NCBI RefSeq assembly: GCF_023243115.1
Contig: NZ_CP085081.1
Coordinates: 2,790,001 to 2,854,000, forward strand
Origin: Sediminicoccus sp. KRV36
Lineage (GTDB): Bacteria > Pseudomonadota > Alphaproteobacteria > Acetobacterales > Acetobacteraceae
DNA: 64,000 nucleotides
Direction of reading: 5' to 3'
The notes under the pieces were generated by a model. The model was not told the origin of the DNA, searched no databases, and was given only the letters and a program-made list of their open reading frames with translations. Shown here in pieces: positions 47,265 through 56,000 of the stretch. Position 1 is the stretch's first letter. Every line of letters starts with the position of its first letter. The position numbers and the translations under genes were made by a program.

Positions 47265-50200
47265 TTTCGCCACCACCCGCGAAGGCCCTCAGGTCGAGGG
47301 TGCAAGGGTGCTCCAGGCTCGGCCGGGGTTCCGCCACCTGGGTGGCGCCCGCGGTGTGGCCATGGGCGAAGAAGCGCGAGCGGCGCCGCGCCTCGGCCGA
47401 ATTGGCGTTGACCGGGAAATCCTCATAGGCGCGGCCGCCCGGATGCGCCACGTGATGCGCCAGGCCACCGAGCGAACGGCCGCTCCAGCGGTCCTGGACA
47501 TCCAGCACCAGCGGGGCCTGGGCGCGCACGGAAGGATGCAGGGCCGAGGGCGGGTCCCACGCCTTGAAGCGGATGCCGCCGACGAATTCGCCGGCCCGGC
47601 CGGTGGGCTGCAAGGGCACGGCGACGCCATTGGCGGCGAGCAGGAAGCGCTCCGGCACCCAGTTGGTCACGCGGGCCTGCACACGCTCGGCGCTGCTGTC
47701 CACATAGCGGACGGTGCCGCCGGCGGCCTGTTCCTCGCCCAGCACATGCCAAGGCTCCAGCGCGCTGCGCAGTTCCAGGCTCATGGCCCCCCCTGGGCCG
47801 GCCACGTTCACCTCGCCGATCTGCGGAAAGCGGAATTCGACATGCGGGGCGAACCAGGCCGGATCAAGCCCGAAGCCAAGCTGGCCCAGCTCCTCCAGGG
47901 CATCCGTCAGATCGGCCTTGGCGTAATGCGGCAGCATGAAGCGGTCATGCAGCGAGGTGCCCCAGCGCACCAGCGAACGGCGATAGGGCGTCTCCCAGAA
48001 GGCCGCCAGTGCTGAGCGCATCAGCAGCATCTGCGCCGCACTCATCTGCGCATGGGGCGGCATTTCGAAGGCGCGGAATTCCACCAGGCCACGACGGCCG
48101 CTGGAGGAGTTCGGGTCATACATCTTGTCGATGCAGAACTCGGTGCGGTGCGTATTGCCCGTCATGTCGGCCAGGATGTTGCGGAACAGCCGGTCCGTCA
48201 TCCAGGGCGGCGGATCGCCACCCATGCGGTCGAGCTCGCCAAAGGCGATGTCGAGTTCGCGCAGCGCATCCATCCGCGCCTCATCCACGCGCGGATGCTG
48301 GCTGGTCGGGCCGATGAAAAGCCCGCTGAACATGAAGCTGAGCGAAGGGTGGTTGTGCCAGAAGGAGACCAGGCTGCGCAGCAGATCGGGGCGGCGCAGG
48401 AAAGGCGAGTCCTCCGCCCGCGCCGCGCCCATCACCACATGATTGCCGCCGCCGGTGCCGACATGCTTGCCATCCTGCATGAATTTCTCGGTGGCGAGGC
48501 CGACCTGCCGGGCTTCCTCGTAAAGCTGCTCGGTGCGCTCCACCATTTCGCGCCAGGAGGTGGCGGGGTGGATATTGGCCTCGATCACGCCCGGATCGGG
48601 GGTGACGGAGAAATGCTGCACCCGCGAATCCTCGGGCGGCATGTAGCCCTCGATGAAGACCTTGCGGCCGGTCTCCTGGGCCGTGTCCTCGATGGCGGCG
48701 ATCAGCTCCAGCCAATCCTCGATCGCGTAGAGCGGCGGCAGGAAGACGTGGATCATGCCGCCGCGCGGCTCGACGCAGAGCGCGGTGCGGACCTGGGAGG
48801 GTTCATCCATGCCCACTTCCGGCGCCGGCTGCGGCGTCGGGCGCTGATCGGCCGGCAGGGCATAGGGGTTGGTGCCGGCACCCGGCGTGCGGAAGCTGGC
48901 GCGGATCTGCTCCAGCAGCGGCAATTCCGTCTTGGGCGCGAAGGGATCGGCCGGGCTGTCCAGCTCCTTGGCGAGTTCCGCAGGGTCCACCCAGGGCAGC
49001 GAGGCAAGCGGCAGGCGCAGCCCCATCGGCGCATCGCCCGGCGTCAGGAACAGCGTGTCGTCGCGGAAGAACCAGCGGCCCGATTGCCAGCGGCGCTGCC
49101 CGCCCTGCACGACGCGGCGCAGCGGCAGGACGGTGCCGGTCGGTGTCGTCAGGCCACCGCGGAACAGCCGCGCGAAGCGGGCGCGCTCCAGCTTGTCACT
49201 CAGCTTGCTCGCTTCAGCCACGACATTCGCGGGCAGCCGACTTTCGCGCCAGAGGTAGTAGTGGATGTCTTCATAGGCCGCATTGGCCAGTTCCGGCGGC
49301 ACTTGCAGGCGCTCGGCCAGGCTCGCCGCGAAATGCGCGGCCGTCTCATGCGTCGCGTCATCCGTGTCGTCATCCGAGGCGAGAAGCTCGGGGTTGCGCC
49401 ACACGGGCTCCCCATCCAGCCGCCAATGGGCGGAGAGCGCGAAGCGCGGCAGCGGCTCGCCCGGATATTGCTTGCCCTGGCCGGTGTGGATGACCGCCCC
49501 CTTGGACCAGAGCGGGATCAGCCGGCGCAGCAGGCGATTGGCATAGAGGCGCTTGGTGGGGCCCAGCGCATCGGTGTTCCATTCGGGCGCCTCGCGGTCC
49601 GTAGCGGCGACGAAGGTCGGCTCGCCACCCATGGTCAGGCGCATGTTCTGGCGCGCCAGCGCCTCATCCACGCGGTCCCCTGCGGCGCGGATCGCGGCCC
49701 AGGTTTCGTCGGTATAGGGCTTGGTGACGCGCGGGATTTCAGCGAGGCGCGTCACCGCCATCTCGAAGCCGAATTCCGTCTCTGCCTTCTCGATCAGGCC
49801 GGAGATGGGGGCGGCGGAGGCGGGCTCCGGCGTAGCCGCCAGGGGGATATGCCCCTCACCCGCCATCAGGCCGGAAGTGGCGTCAAGGCCGACCCAGCCC
49901 GCGCCCGGCAGATAGACTTCGGCCCAGGCGTGCAGATCGGTGAAATCGGCCGTCGGGCCCTCGGGGCCGTCCAGCGGCTTCTGGTCCGCAACGAGCTGGA
50001 TCAGGTAGCCGGAGACGAAGCGCGCGGCGAAGCCCAGGTGGCGCAGCGCCTGCACCAGCAGCCAGGCGGAATCCCGGCAGGAACCCCGGCCCTCGCCCAG
50101 GGTGCGCTCCGGGTCCCACACACCGGGCTCCATGCGCACGATGTAGGAAATACGCGACTGCACGAGCTGATTGATGAAGACCAGGAAATCCACCATGCGC

Positions 50201-50616
50201 TTTTCATCGCGCGGGACCTCGGCCAGCAGGGATTTCAGCAGGGGGCCGGGTGTGGCCAGCTTGCGGAAGGGGGCAAGCTCCTCATCCAGGATGTGGTCGT
50301 AGGTGAAGGGGAAATTCTCGGCCTCGGGCTCCAGGAAGAAGTCGAAGGGGTTGATCGTCGCCATGTCGGCCACGAGATCAACGGTGACCTCGAAGGATGT
50401 GACGCGCTCGGGGAAGACCACGCGGGCCTGGAAATTGCCCTGCGGGTCCTGCTGCCAATTGATGAAATGCGGCTGCGGTTCGACCTTCAGCGAATAGGCG
50501 AGGATGGGCGTGCGCGCATGCGGGGCGGGCCGCAGCCGGATGGTTTGCGGCCCGAGCGCCACCGGCCGGTCATAGCGATAGGTGGTGCGGTGCGTGAGGG
50601 CAGCGTGAATGGACAT
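47257..50616 (-). CDS. Large transglutaminase/DUF2126 protein
   Basis: Protein of 1119 residues from the ATG at 50616. Residues ~1-260 hold a beta-rich N-terminal domain and a transglutaminase-like core with C180 ('GRGSCRDSAWLLVQALRHLG'), H229 ('DLHAWAEVYLPGAGW') and D245 ('LDATSGL'). Residues ~320-1105 form the DUF2126 region ('QNMRLTMGGEPTFVAATD', 'GKHVGTGGGNHVVMGAA', 'CIDKMYDPNSSSGRRGLVEFRAFEMPPH'), which has a glutamine-synthetase/GCS-like look and is often annotated as a putative amidoligase-type module. First gene of the operon; a plausible promoter lies 40 bases upstream. Confidence 0.92.
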   Translation of the reverse strand: MSIHAALTHRTTYRYDRPVALGPQTIRLRPAPHARTPILAYSLKVEPQPHFINWQQDPQGNFQARVVFPERVTSFEVTVDLVADMATINPFDFFLEPEAENFPFTYDHILDEELAPFRKLATPGPLLKSLLAEVPRDEKRMVDFLVFINQLVQSRISYIVRMEPGVWDPERTLGEGRGSCRDSAWLLVQALRHLGFAARFVSGYLIQLVADQKPLDGPEGPTADFTDLHAWAEVYLPGAGWVGLDATSGLMAGEGHIPLAATPEPASAAPISGLIEKAETEFGFEMAVTRLAEIPRVTKPYTDETWAAIRAAGDRVDEALARQNMRLTMGGEPTFVAATDREAPEWNTDALGPTKRLYANRLLRRLIPLWSKGAVIHTGQGKQYPGEPLPRFALSAHWRLDGEPVWRNPELLASDDDTDDATHETAAHFAASLAERLQVPPELANAAYEDIHYYLWRESRLPANVVAEASKLSDKLERARFARLFRGGLTTPTGTVLPLRRVVQGGQRRWQSGRWFFRDDTLFLTPGDAPMGLRLPLASLPWVDPAELAKELDSPADPFAPKTELPLLEQIRASFRTPGAGTNPYALPADQRPTPQPAPEVGMDEPSQVRTALCVEPRGGMIHVFLPPLYAIEDWLELIAAIEDTAQETGRKVFIEGYMPPEDSRVQHFSVTPDPGVIEANIHPATSWREMVERTEQLYEEARQVGLATEKFMQDGKHVGTGGGNHVVMGAARAEDSPFLRRPDLLRSLVSFWHNHPSLSFMFSGLFIGPTSQHPRVDEARMDALRELDIAFGELDRMGGDPPPWMTDRLFRNILADMTGNTHRTEFCIDKMYDPNSSSGRRGLVEFRAFEMPPHAQMSAAQMLLMRSALAAFWETPYRRSLVRWGTSLHDRFMLPHYAKADLTDALEELGQLGFGLDPAWFAPHVEFRFPQIGEVNVAGPGGAMSLELRSALEPWHVLGEEQAAGGTVRYVDSSAERVQARVTNWVPERFLLAANGVAVPLQPTGRAGEFVGGIRFKAWDPPSALHPSVRAQAPLVLDVQDRWSGRSLGGLAHHVAHPGGRAYEDFPVNANSAEARRRSRFFAHGHTAGATQVAEPRPSLEHPCTLDLRAFAGGGENG

Positions 50617-50655
50617 GCGCGCGGATATTCCCAAGGCAGAATGCTGCGCTGCTTA

Positions 50656-50684
50656 TAACTATCTTTCGCAGCCCTGGCAGCCAA
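50656..50684 (-). promoter_or_regulatory. Candidate promoter of the transglutaminase/ATP-grasp operon
   Basis: On the minus strand TTGGCT (50684-50679) and TAGTTA (50661-50656) are separated by 17 bases, inside an unusually AT-rich patch of an otherwise GC-rich region, 40 bases before the ATG. TTATAA two bases further is an alternative -10. Moderately good sigma70-type match; no experimental support. Confidence 0.35.
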
Positions 50685-50724
50685 TGGATTCGCTGTTTTT
50701 GGCCGGTGGGTCCCGGCCCCGCGC

Positions 50725-51519
50725 TCAGCGGCCCTTGAAAACCGGCGCCCGCTTCTCCCGGAAGGCCTTCAGCCCCTCCTGCAAATCCTCGCTCGCCTGG
50801 CTGGCCTTGGCGCGGTCAAGCGCCCCCTGCACGTCGAATTCCTGGCGTGCGATCTCGTTCAGGCTGCGCTTCACGCCCTGCACGGCCAGCGGCGCCATGG
50901 CGGCCAGCCGCTCGGCCAGGGCATCCACCCGGGCATCGAGTTCGGCGGCGGGCAGCATCTCGGTCAGGTAGCCGATGGCGAGCATTTCGGGGGCCAGGAT
51001 CTTCTCGGCCGTGAGGAACAGCTTCTTGGCGGCGTTCAGCCCCAGCCGGCTGACGTAGCGCAGCATGCCCGAGGGATAGTAGTGCAGCCCAAGCCGCGCG
51101 GCCGGCATGAACATCTCGGCCGTGTCCACGCCGATGCGGAAATCGCAGCACAAGGCGAGATCGGTGGAGCCGCCATAGACGCCGCCATTCAGCCGGCAGA
51201 TCGTCGGCACGCGGAGGTTTTCGAGGGCACTCGCCACCCCCTCGAAGGAGGGCGCATCCTCGCGCGCCGTGACTTCGGCGCCCGGGCGCTCGGCCATGTC
51301 ACCCAGGTGATAGCCCGAGGAAAAGGATTTGCCCGTCCCGGTCAGCACCATCACCCGGATCGCAGGATTGGCCTCGATCGCCGCGAAATGCTCACCGAGC
51401 ATGAGAAGATCGGCCGGCTCGATGCGGTTATGCACGGCCGGCCGGTTCAGCCGGATGGTTGCGCGCGCGCCCGAAATGCTCAGCAGAGGCGTGGTCGCCT
51501 CGGCATGCGTGCCATCCAT
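50725..51519 (-). CDS. Enoyl-CoA hydratase/isomerase family protein
   Basis: Crotonase-fold protein of 264 residues. The acyl-CoA oxyanion regions 'GTGKSFSSGYHLGDM' and 'LNGGVYGGSTDLALCCDFRIG' are present; the usual second catalytic Glu position in 'ARLGLHYYPSGMLRYV' is not obviously filled, so hydratase activity is uncertain and isomerase or hydrolase activity is possible. It stands alone, with no linked acyl-CoA dehydrogenase or thiolase. Confidence 0.85.
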   Translation of the reverse strand: MDGTHAEATTPLLSISGARATIRLNRPAVHNRIEPADLLMLGEHFAAIEANPAIRVMVLTGTGKSFSSGYHLGDMAERPGAEVTAREDAPSFEGVASALENLRVPTICRLNGGVYGGSTDLALCCDFRIGVDTAEMFMPAARLGLHYYPSGMLRYVSRLGLNAAKKLFLTAEKILAPEMLAIGYLTEMLPAAELDARVDALAERLAAMAPLAVQGVKRSLNEIARQEFDVQGALDRAKASQASEDLQEGLKAFREKRAPVFKGR

Positions 51520-51581
51520 GGTCGTTCTCCCCGATACTGCCTGGCAGGATACAGGGAAGGGCTGGCGGCGGAAGCCTCGCT

Positions 51582-52055
51582 TCAGTGGCGATGCGCCGGC
51601 GTCCGTGCCCCGGCCGCCTGCACCGCCAGCTGGACCGTCACCTCGCCCGCCTGGGCGAAGCGCAGCGTGACCGGGATGCTCTGGCCGTCATTCATCGGCC
51701 GCGTCAGGCCGATCAGCATCAGGTGCAGCCCGCCCGGTTGCAGCGTGACCTCGCCATTCGCCGGCACCGGGATGTCAGTCACCGGGCGCATGCGCATCAC
51801 GTCGCCATCGCGGATATGGGTGTGCAGTTCCATGCGCCCGGCCGCGGGGGACGTGGCCGAGACCAGGCGATCCGGCGTGGCGCCGGTGTTGCGGATGATG
51901 AGGTATCCACCCCCCTGCATCCCCTGCCCCGCCGCGCGGGTCCAGGGATTCACGATGCGCAGGGCACCGAGTTCCGTGACGGTGTCGTGGGCCAATGCGG
52001 GGCCGGCCAGGGGCAGAAGCCCGGCGGCGAGGATCAGGCTGCGTCGTGTGCTCAT
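51582..52055 (-). CDS. Periplasmic copper chaperone PCu(A)C
   Basis: Protein of 157 residues with Sec signal 'STRRSLILAAGLLPLAGPALA'. The family copper motif H-M-x10-M-x21-H-x-M is present in spacing: H78, M89, H111 and M113 ('RMELHTH', 'VMRMRPV', 'LHLMLIGL'). PCu(A)C proteins carry Cu(I) in the periplasm to cytochrome oxidase assembly factors. Last gene of the minus-strand cluster TonB receptor - YcnI - small periplasmic protein - PCu(A)C. Confidence 0.93.
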   Translation of the reverse strand: MSTRRSLILAAGLLPLAGPALAHDTVTELGALRIVNPWTRAAGQGMQGGGYLIIRNTGATPDRLVSATSPAAGRMELHTHIRDGDVMRMRPVTDIPVPANGEVTLQPGGLHLMLIGLTRPMNDGQSIPVTLRFAQAGEVTVQLAVQAAGARTPAHRH

Positions 52056-52080
52056 GTCAGGGTTCCTTGTTGTTGTTGTG

Positions 52081-52392
52081 TCAAAGCGAGGCCGGGCGCG
52101 GCTGGTTGGCGCGGGCCTCGATGCGGCCGGCGAGGCGCGCAAGGCGCGTCGCCCCCCGCGCCACCACCGCTGGGTCACCATGCGCGCAATTGTGCTGAAG
52201 CTGGATCAGTTGCGCCTCCATCGCCGTTCGTTCCTCGGCGCGGGCATGCGGGATCGCGGCCTCCACGGCCTCTGCCGCACCCAGGGTGGTGGCGGTACAG
52301 ATCTCCGTCATGGCGCGTTCCAGCTCGTCCGGATCGCAGGCTCCCGCTGGCGCGGCGAGGAGAAGGCAGCACAGGGCAAGCGGCGCGCGCAT
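52081..52392 (-). CDS. Small periplasmic protein in copper cluster
   Basis: Protein of 103 residues. Signal 'MRAPLALCCLLLAAPAGA' (cleaved near 18), then a helical, Ala/Glu-rich mature part with three Cys ('CDPDELERAMTEICTATT', 'LQHNCAHG'), two of which could pair. No family is recognised. Its ATG overlaps the YcnI stop (TGATG), and it is followed 25 bases later by the PCu(A)C gene, so a periplasmic role in copper handling is likely by context. Confidence 0.7.
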   Translation of the reverse strand: MRAPLALCCLLLAAPAGACDPDELERAMTEICTATTLGAAEAVEAAIPHARAEERTAMEAQLIQLQHNCAHGDPAVVARGATRLARLAGRIEARANQPRPASL

Positions 52393-52886
52393 CAGCGTGC
52401 CCCCAGGCGCAGCGTGGCAGCCGGGCTGCGCGGGCGGGACTGCTCGGCCGTCGGCAGTTCGATCCAGGCGTGCTGCGCACCGCCTTCGCAGCGCTGCATC
52501 ACGGGAAAGCTCAGCGTCGCCCCCGCCATGTCCGGCGCGCGGATGAGCAGGACGAACTCCTCGTAATGCGCATCGGGCAGCGGCCCGCCGCGCCAGGCGA
52601 TACCGGAGGGCGCCTCCCGCACCAGGCCATGCCCGCCGGAGACGGGACGGGGCAGCGGCCGGGTCTCGATCGCGATCTCCCAGCCGGGCTTGGGCATGGG
52701 CCGCGCCATGGTGATTCCCTCGGGCAGGGCCACCTCGATCGCGATCGTGGCTGCGCCCGCGCAGCCATGCCCGACGCGAAAGGCGAGGCGGGCGTAGGAA
52801 TTGGCCGGCACCTCGGGGGGCGCGATGGTCACATGCGCCGCCGCGGGCGTCGCCAGGGCCAGCAGCAGGGTCAGGATGCGTTTCAT
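52392..52886 (-). CDS. YcnI family copper-binding protein (DUF1775)
   Basis: Protein of 164 residues. The signal peptide ends at 'ATPAAA', so the mature protein would begin with H18 ('HVTIAPPEVPANSYARLAFRVGHGC'). An N-terminal His brace is the copper site described for YcnI proteins. The later 'GWEIAIETRPL' and 'YEEFVLLIRAP' fit the DUF1775 fold. No C-terminal membrane anchor is seen. It lies 12 bases after the TonB receptor gene and is coupled to the following small gene. Confidence 0.9.
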   Translation of the reverse strand: MKRILTLLLALATPAAAHVTIAPPEVPANSYARLAFRVGHGCAGAATIAIEVALPEGITMARPMPKPGWEIAIETRPLPRPVSGGHGLVREAPSGIAWRGGPLPDAHYEEFVLLIRAPDMAGATLSFPVMQRCEGGAQHAWIELPTAEQSRPRSPAATLRLGAR

Positions 52887-52898
52887 GATCTGGTTCCT

Positions 52899-54953
52899 TC
52901 AGAAGCGGTAGCGCATGCCGGCATAGGCGGTGGTGCCGTAGCCGGGTTCAAAGAGGGCCGCATTCGGCAGCGCCACATTCGTCACGGAAGTGGAGCTGAT
53001 GTAGCGCTGGTTGGTCAGGTTGCGCGCCTCGAAGAAGACGCCCATGCGGCCATCCATGAACTCGCCACCCGCCCGGAGCCCAAGCAGGAGATAGCTGTCG
53101 GTCCGCACGGTATTGGCGTTGTCGGCGTAGAAGCCGGACGGCACATAGTCGAGGTTGGGCGCGACCCAGAGGCCGGAGGGATGGCGATAGCGCGCCTCGG
53201 CCCGCAGCACATGCGGTGGCGCGCCCGGAAGCTGGTTGTTGCCATAGACGCGATCCCCATCGAAGCGGAAATCGCTGTAGGTGTAGGCGAGGCGAAGCGT
53301 CGTGCTGTCCTGCGGGGTGAGCGTGCTTTCCAGCGCCAGGTAGCTGGCCGCCAATTCGACCCCTTGATGAATGGTCTTGTCAGCGTTGCGGGCAAAACTC
53401 GTGCCTGATGTCGGGCCCGCAAAGATCTGGATTTCCTTGTCAATCCAGGCGCGGTAGAGCGCCGCCTCGTAGGTGAAGGGCCCGGTCTGGCCACGTGCGC
53501 CAACCTCCAGCGTCACGGCCCGCTGCGGGTCCAGCAGGGCAAAACCGCCGAGCGGCACCAGCGCCACCAGGTCCGAGAGGGTCGGCGGCTCGGTGGACCA
53601 GGTGACATTGCCATAGAGCTGCGCCGTCGGCGTCGCCTGCCAGAGCAGGCCGGCGCGGGGGTTGATGAAGCCCCAGCTGCCCTGGCCGCCCAGCGCCCGG
53701 TTGAGGCGGTTTTCGCTGCGCCGCATGGCCTGCCCACCGGACAGGCCGGCCACCAGGGCCAGGTCGGGCAGAATATAGAAGCTGTTCTCGACATAGGCGT
53801 CCGAGGTCGCGGCCGTGTCCCAGGCGGCGAAGGTCTGGGCGCCGCGCACGCCGCTGAGATTGGCAAAGCGCCGGTTGTCGTTCGTGCCATAGGCGTAGTT
53901 CACTCCGGCGACGAAGCGGTTGCGAAAGCCACCCAGTGTCCCGTCCCGGATGATCCGCCCGAACAGGTTGAAATCATTGGTCTGGTTGTCGATGTACTGG
54001 AAGATCGGATGGTCAAGCTGCCGCCCGACATAGCTGCCGCCGAACTCCACCCGAGTATCCGTGTTCAACTGGATGGCGGTGATGGAGCCCAGGCGAAAGC
54101 TCTCGATGTTGCGCTGGTAATTCAGCCGCACATTGGCGGCATTGGCGAGGCGGGGCGTCTGCGTCGCCGAATTGCGCGAGACGGCGCCCGGAATATCCTG
54201 CTGGATCGCGTTGTAGGTGAAATACAGCCGTGTCTCGGCATTCTCGGCGATGCGATAGCCGAGATTGGCATTCATCCGCCCGGCACTGCCCGACGAGTTG
54301 TTGCGCCAGCCATCCTGGCTGGACATCGTGCCATTCACCCAGCCATCCCAGGGCCCGGTGGCGCCCCCCATGGCGATGTTGCCGCGGGCGAAGCCACGGC
54401 TGCCGCCCTCCATGCGCAAGGCGACCCCCTGCCCTTCGGCCTGGCGCCCGGTCGGCGTGACGAAGTTGATCGCACCGCCCAGCGTATTGGCCCCAAGCGC
54501 GAAGCCGTTGCCGCCACGGAACACCTCGGCCCGCATGAAGCTGGTGGGGTCCAGCTCCTGCAGATCACCGCTGCCATCAGCCTGGTTGATCGGGATACCG
54601 TCCTGGAACACCCGCACCCCGCGCAGATGGAAATTCCGTGCCAGGCCCGAACCGCGGATCGAGAGCCGGGAATCCTCACCCCATTTGGGCTGGGCGAAGA
54701 TGCCGGGCGTGAACTCGAACATGTCGCGCACGGAGAGCGTGCCGGGGCGGTCGAGGAACTGCGACGCGGGCACCATGGTATTGGCGCCTGGCGAGGACCA
54801 GAGCCTCACCTGCGCCTGGGTGTTGCTGTCCACCGTGAGAGCGGGCTGCGGCGCCGTCACCACCGTATCGGGGGCGGCGCGAATTTCGGTTTGGGCCAGG
54901 GCGGGCATGGCAAGAAGAGGCGTGCTCAGCAGCACGCGGCGCAATAGCGACAT
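52899..54953 (-). CDS. TonB-dependent outer-membrane receptor, probably for copper
   Basis: Protein of 684 residues: signal peptide to about residue 20, plug domain (about 45-165; 'SVRDMFEFTPGIFAQPKWGEDSRLSIRGSG', 'QDGIPINQADGSGDLQELDP', 'GGNGFALGANTLGGAINFVTP'), then a 22-strand-type barrel ending in 'YAGMRYRF' with the terminal Phe used for BAM insertion. It resembles OprC/PcuB-like receptors. The downstream YcnI and PCu(A)C genes support copper uptake; siderophore uptake cannot be excluded from sequence alone. Confidence 0.88.
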   Translation of the reverse strand: MSLLRRVLLSTPLLAMPALAQTEIRAAPDTVVTAPQPALTVDSNTQAQVRLWSSPGANTMVPASQFLDRPGTLSVRDMFEFTPGIFAQPKWGEDSRLSIRGSGLARNFHLRGVRVFQDGIPINQADGSGDLQELDPTSFMRAEVFRGGNGFALGANTLGGAINFVTPTGRQAEGQGVALRMEGGSRGFARGNIAMGGATGPWDGWVNGTMSSQDGWRNNSSGSAGRMNANLGYRIAENAETRLYFTYNAIQQDIPGAVSRNSATQTPRLANAANVRLNYQRNIESFRLGSITAIQLNTDTRVEFGGSYVGRQLDHPIFQYIDNQTNDFNLFGRIIRDGTLGGFRNRFVAGVNYAYGTNDNRRFANLSGVRGAQTFAAWDTAATSDAYVENSFYILPDLALVAGLSGGQAMRRSENRLNRALGGQGSWGFINPRAGLLWQATPTAQLYGNVTWSTEPPTLSDLVALVPLGGFALLDPQRAVTLEVGARGQTGPFTYEAALYRAWIDKEIQIFAGPTSGTSFARNADKTIHQGVELAASYLALESTLTPQDSTTLRLAYTYSDFRFDGDRVYGNNQLPGAPPHVLRAEARYRHPSGLWVAPNLDYVPSGFYADNANTVRTDSYLLLGLRAGGEFMDGRMGVFFEARNLTNQRYISSTSVTNVALPNAALFEPGYGTTAYAGMRYRF

Positions 54954-55019
54954 GGTGGGGAATCCATCACAGGCAGGAACAACGGCGCGCCCGGCAACCG
55001 GGCGGCGCGGGCGGGGTGT

Positions 55020-55400
55020 TCAGACCGTGAAGGGAGGGGCGCGCGTCGAATATGGCGGAGCGTGGGCCGCCGGGCGCAGATACCGGGTTCCGGGCGCATG
55101 CCAGGCCAGCGCCTCGCCCAGCCAGGCCGGGCCGGCCAGCCTTGGCGGTTCCGGCAGGAGGATGCCAGGCAACCCATGGCAGATCGGGCAGAAGCCGCCC
55201 TCACCGCCGGGCGTGTGTTCCGGCGCGGGATCGCCCTGCGCGTCGAGGCGAATGCTGCGCATGCCATCGGTCGAGCAGATCTCGATGATCATCCCCTCGC
55301 CAGCGCCCATGCCGCGCAGGCAATGCGCGACTGCGATGCCCGACTGCAGGAACAGCAGGGCCGCAAGGACGCGTATCAACAGGGGACGAAACCGTGCCAC
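55020..55400 (-). CDS. DUF2946-like small membrane-anchored protein with CPxCH motif
   Basis: Protein of 126 residues from GTG 55400; a TTG at 55436 is the other option and neither has a convincing ribosome site. The N-terminal hydrophobic segment 'LLIRVLAALLFLQSGIAVAH' serves as signal or anchor. The mature part contains 'MIIEICSTDGMRSIRLD' and 'GFCPICHGLP'. This Cys-Pro-x-Cys-His plus 'EICS..G' arrangement fits DUF2946 proteins, which often accompany copper TonB receptors. It lies 66 bases upstream of the receptor gene, same strand, probably the first gene of the copper cluster. Confidence 0.7.
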   Translation of the reverse strand: MARFRPLLIRVLAALLFLQSGIAVAHCLRGMGAGEGMIIEICSTDGMRSIRLDAQGDPAPEHTPGGEGGFCPICHGLPGILLPEPPRLAGPAWLGEALAWHAPGTRYLRPAAHAPPYSTRAPPFTV

Positions 55401-55432
55401 GTGGGAAGGTCTAGGCGAGGAAGCCGCGCACC

Positions 55433-55969
55433 TCAAGCCGCCAGGGCGTATTCCACCTCGGGCGTGTAGACCGCCGCCTCCTTGCCGAGCTGGGAGGAGT
55501 AGAGGACGAAGCGCTCCACCATCACGGCATCGGTGCGGAACAGGTTATGCGCCTGGATGAAGCCGGCGAGCTTGGGCGGCGCCGCGGCTTCCGTCCGCGC
55601 CAGCGTGACATGCGGTGCGAAGCGCTTGCGTTCCGCTGGCAATCCAGAGCGTTGCAGGGCGGTCTCGATCTTGGATTGCAGATGCGCCAGGCCCGGGCTG
55701 CGCTCCGCCACCACATGCAGGGATTGCACCCGCCCCGCCTTTTCAAAGGTGCCGAGGCCCGAGAGCCGCAACGCGAAGGGCTTGGCGCGGATATTGGCCA
55801 GGGCGAGGTCGAGTTCCTCGGCCAGGTAGCCGGGCACCTCGCCGATGAAGCGCAGCGTCAGGTGGTAATTTTCTGGCCGCACCCAGCGGACCCCGGGCAG
55901 GCCGCCTGTGAGGGAAGCGAGGCGATCCTTCACTTCCTCTGGGAGTTCAAGGGCGACAAAGAGACGCAT
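55433..55969 (-). CDS. thpR: RNA 2',3'-cyclic phosphodiesterase ThpR
   Basis: Protein of 178 residues of the 2H phosphoesterase family, with both H-x-T-x motifs: 'YHLTLRF' and 'PHVTLAR', and the typical 'MRLFVALELPEEV' start and 'GLPGVRWVRPENYHLTL'. ThpR opens 2',3'-cyclic phosphates at RNA ends (formerly called LigT). It lies upstream of the copper cluster on the same strand but is functionally unrelated. Confidence 0.92.
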   Translation of the reverse strand: MRLFVALELPEEVKDRLASLTGGLPGVRWVRPENYHLTLRFIGEVPGYLAEELDLALANIRAKPFALRLSGLGTFEKAGRVQSLHVVAERSPGLAHLQSKIETALQRSGLPAERKRFAPHVTLARTEAAAPPKLAGFIQAHNLFRTDAVMVERFVLYSSQLGKEAAVYTPEVEYALAA

Positions 55970-56000
55970 GGGCCAAGACCCCCTTCCCGGATTCGCCCCC

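Noticed and set aside
48052..50658. Plus-strand frame of 868 codons opposite the large transglutaminase
   Set aside because: Shadow frame, rich in Arg, Gly, Gln and His, without any domain; the minus strand carries conserved catalytic residues.
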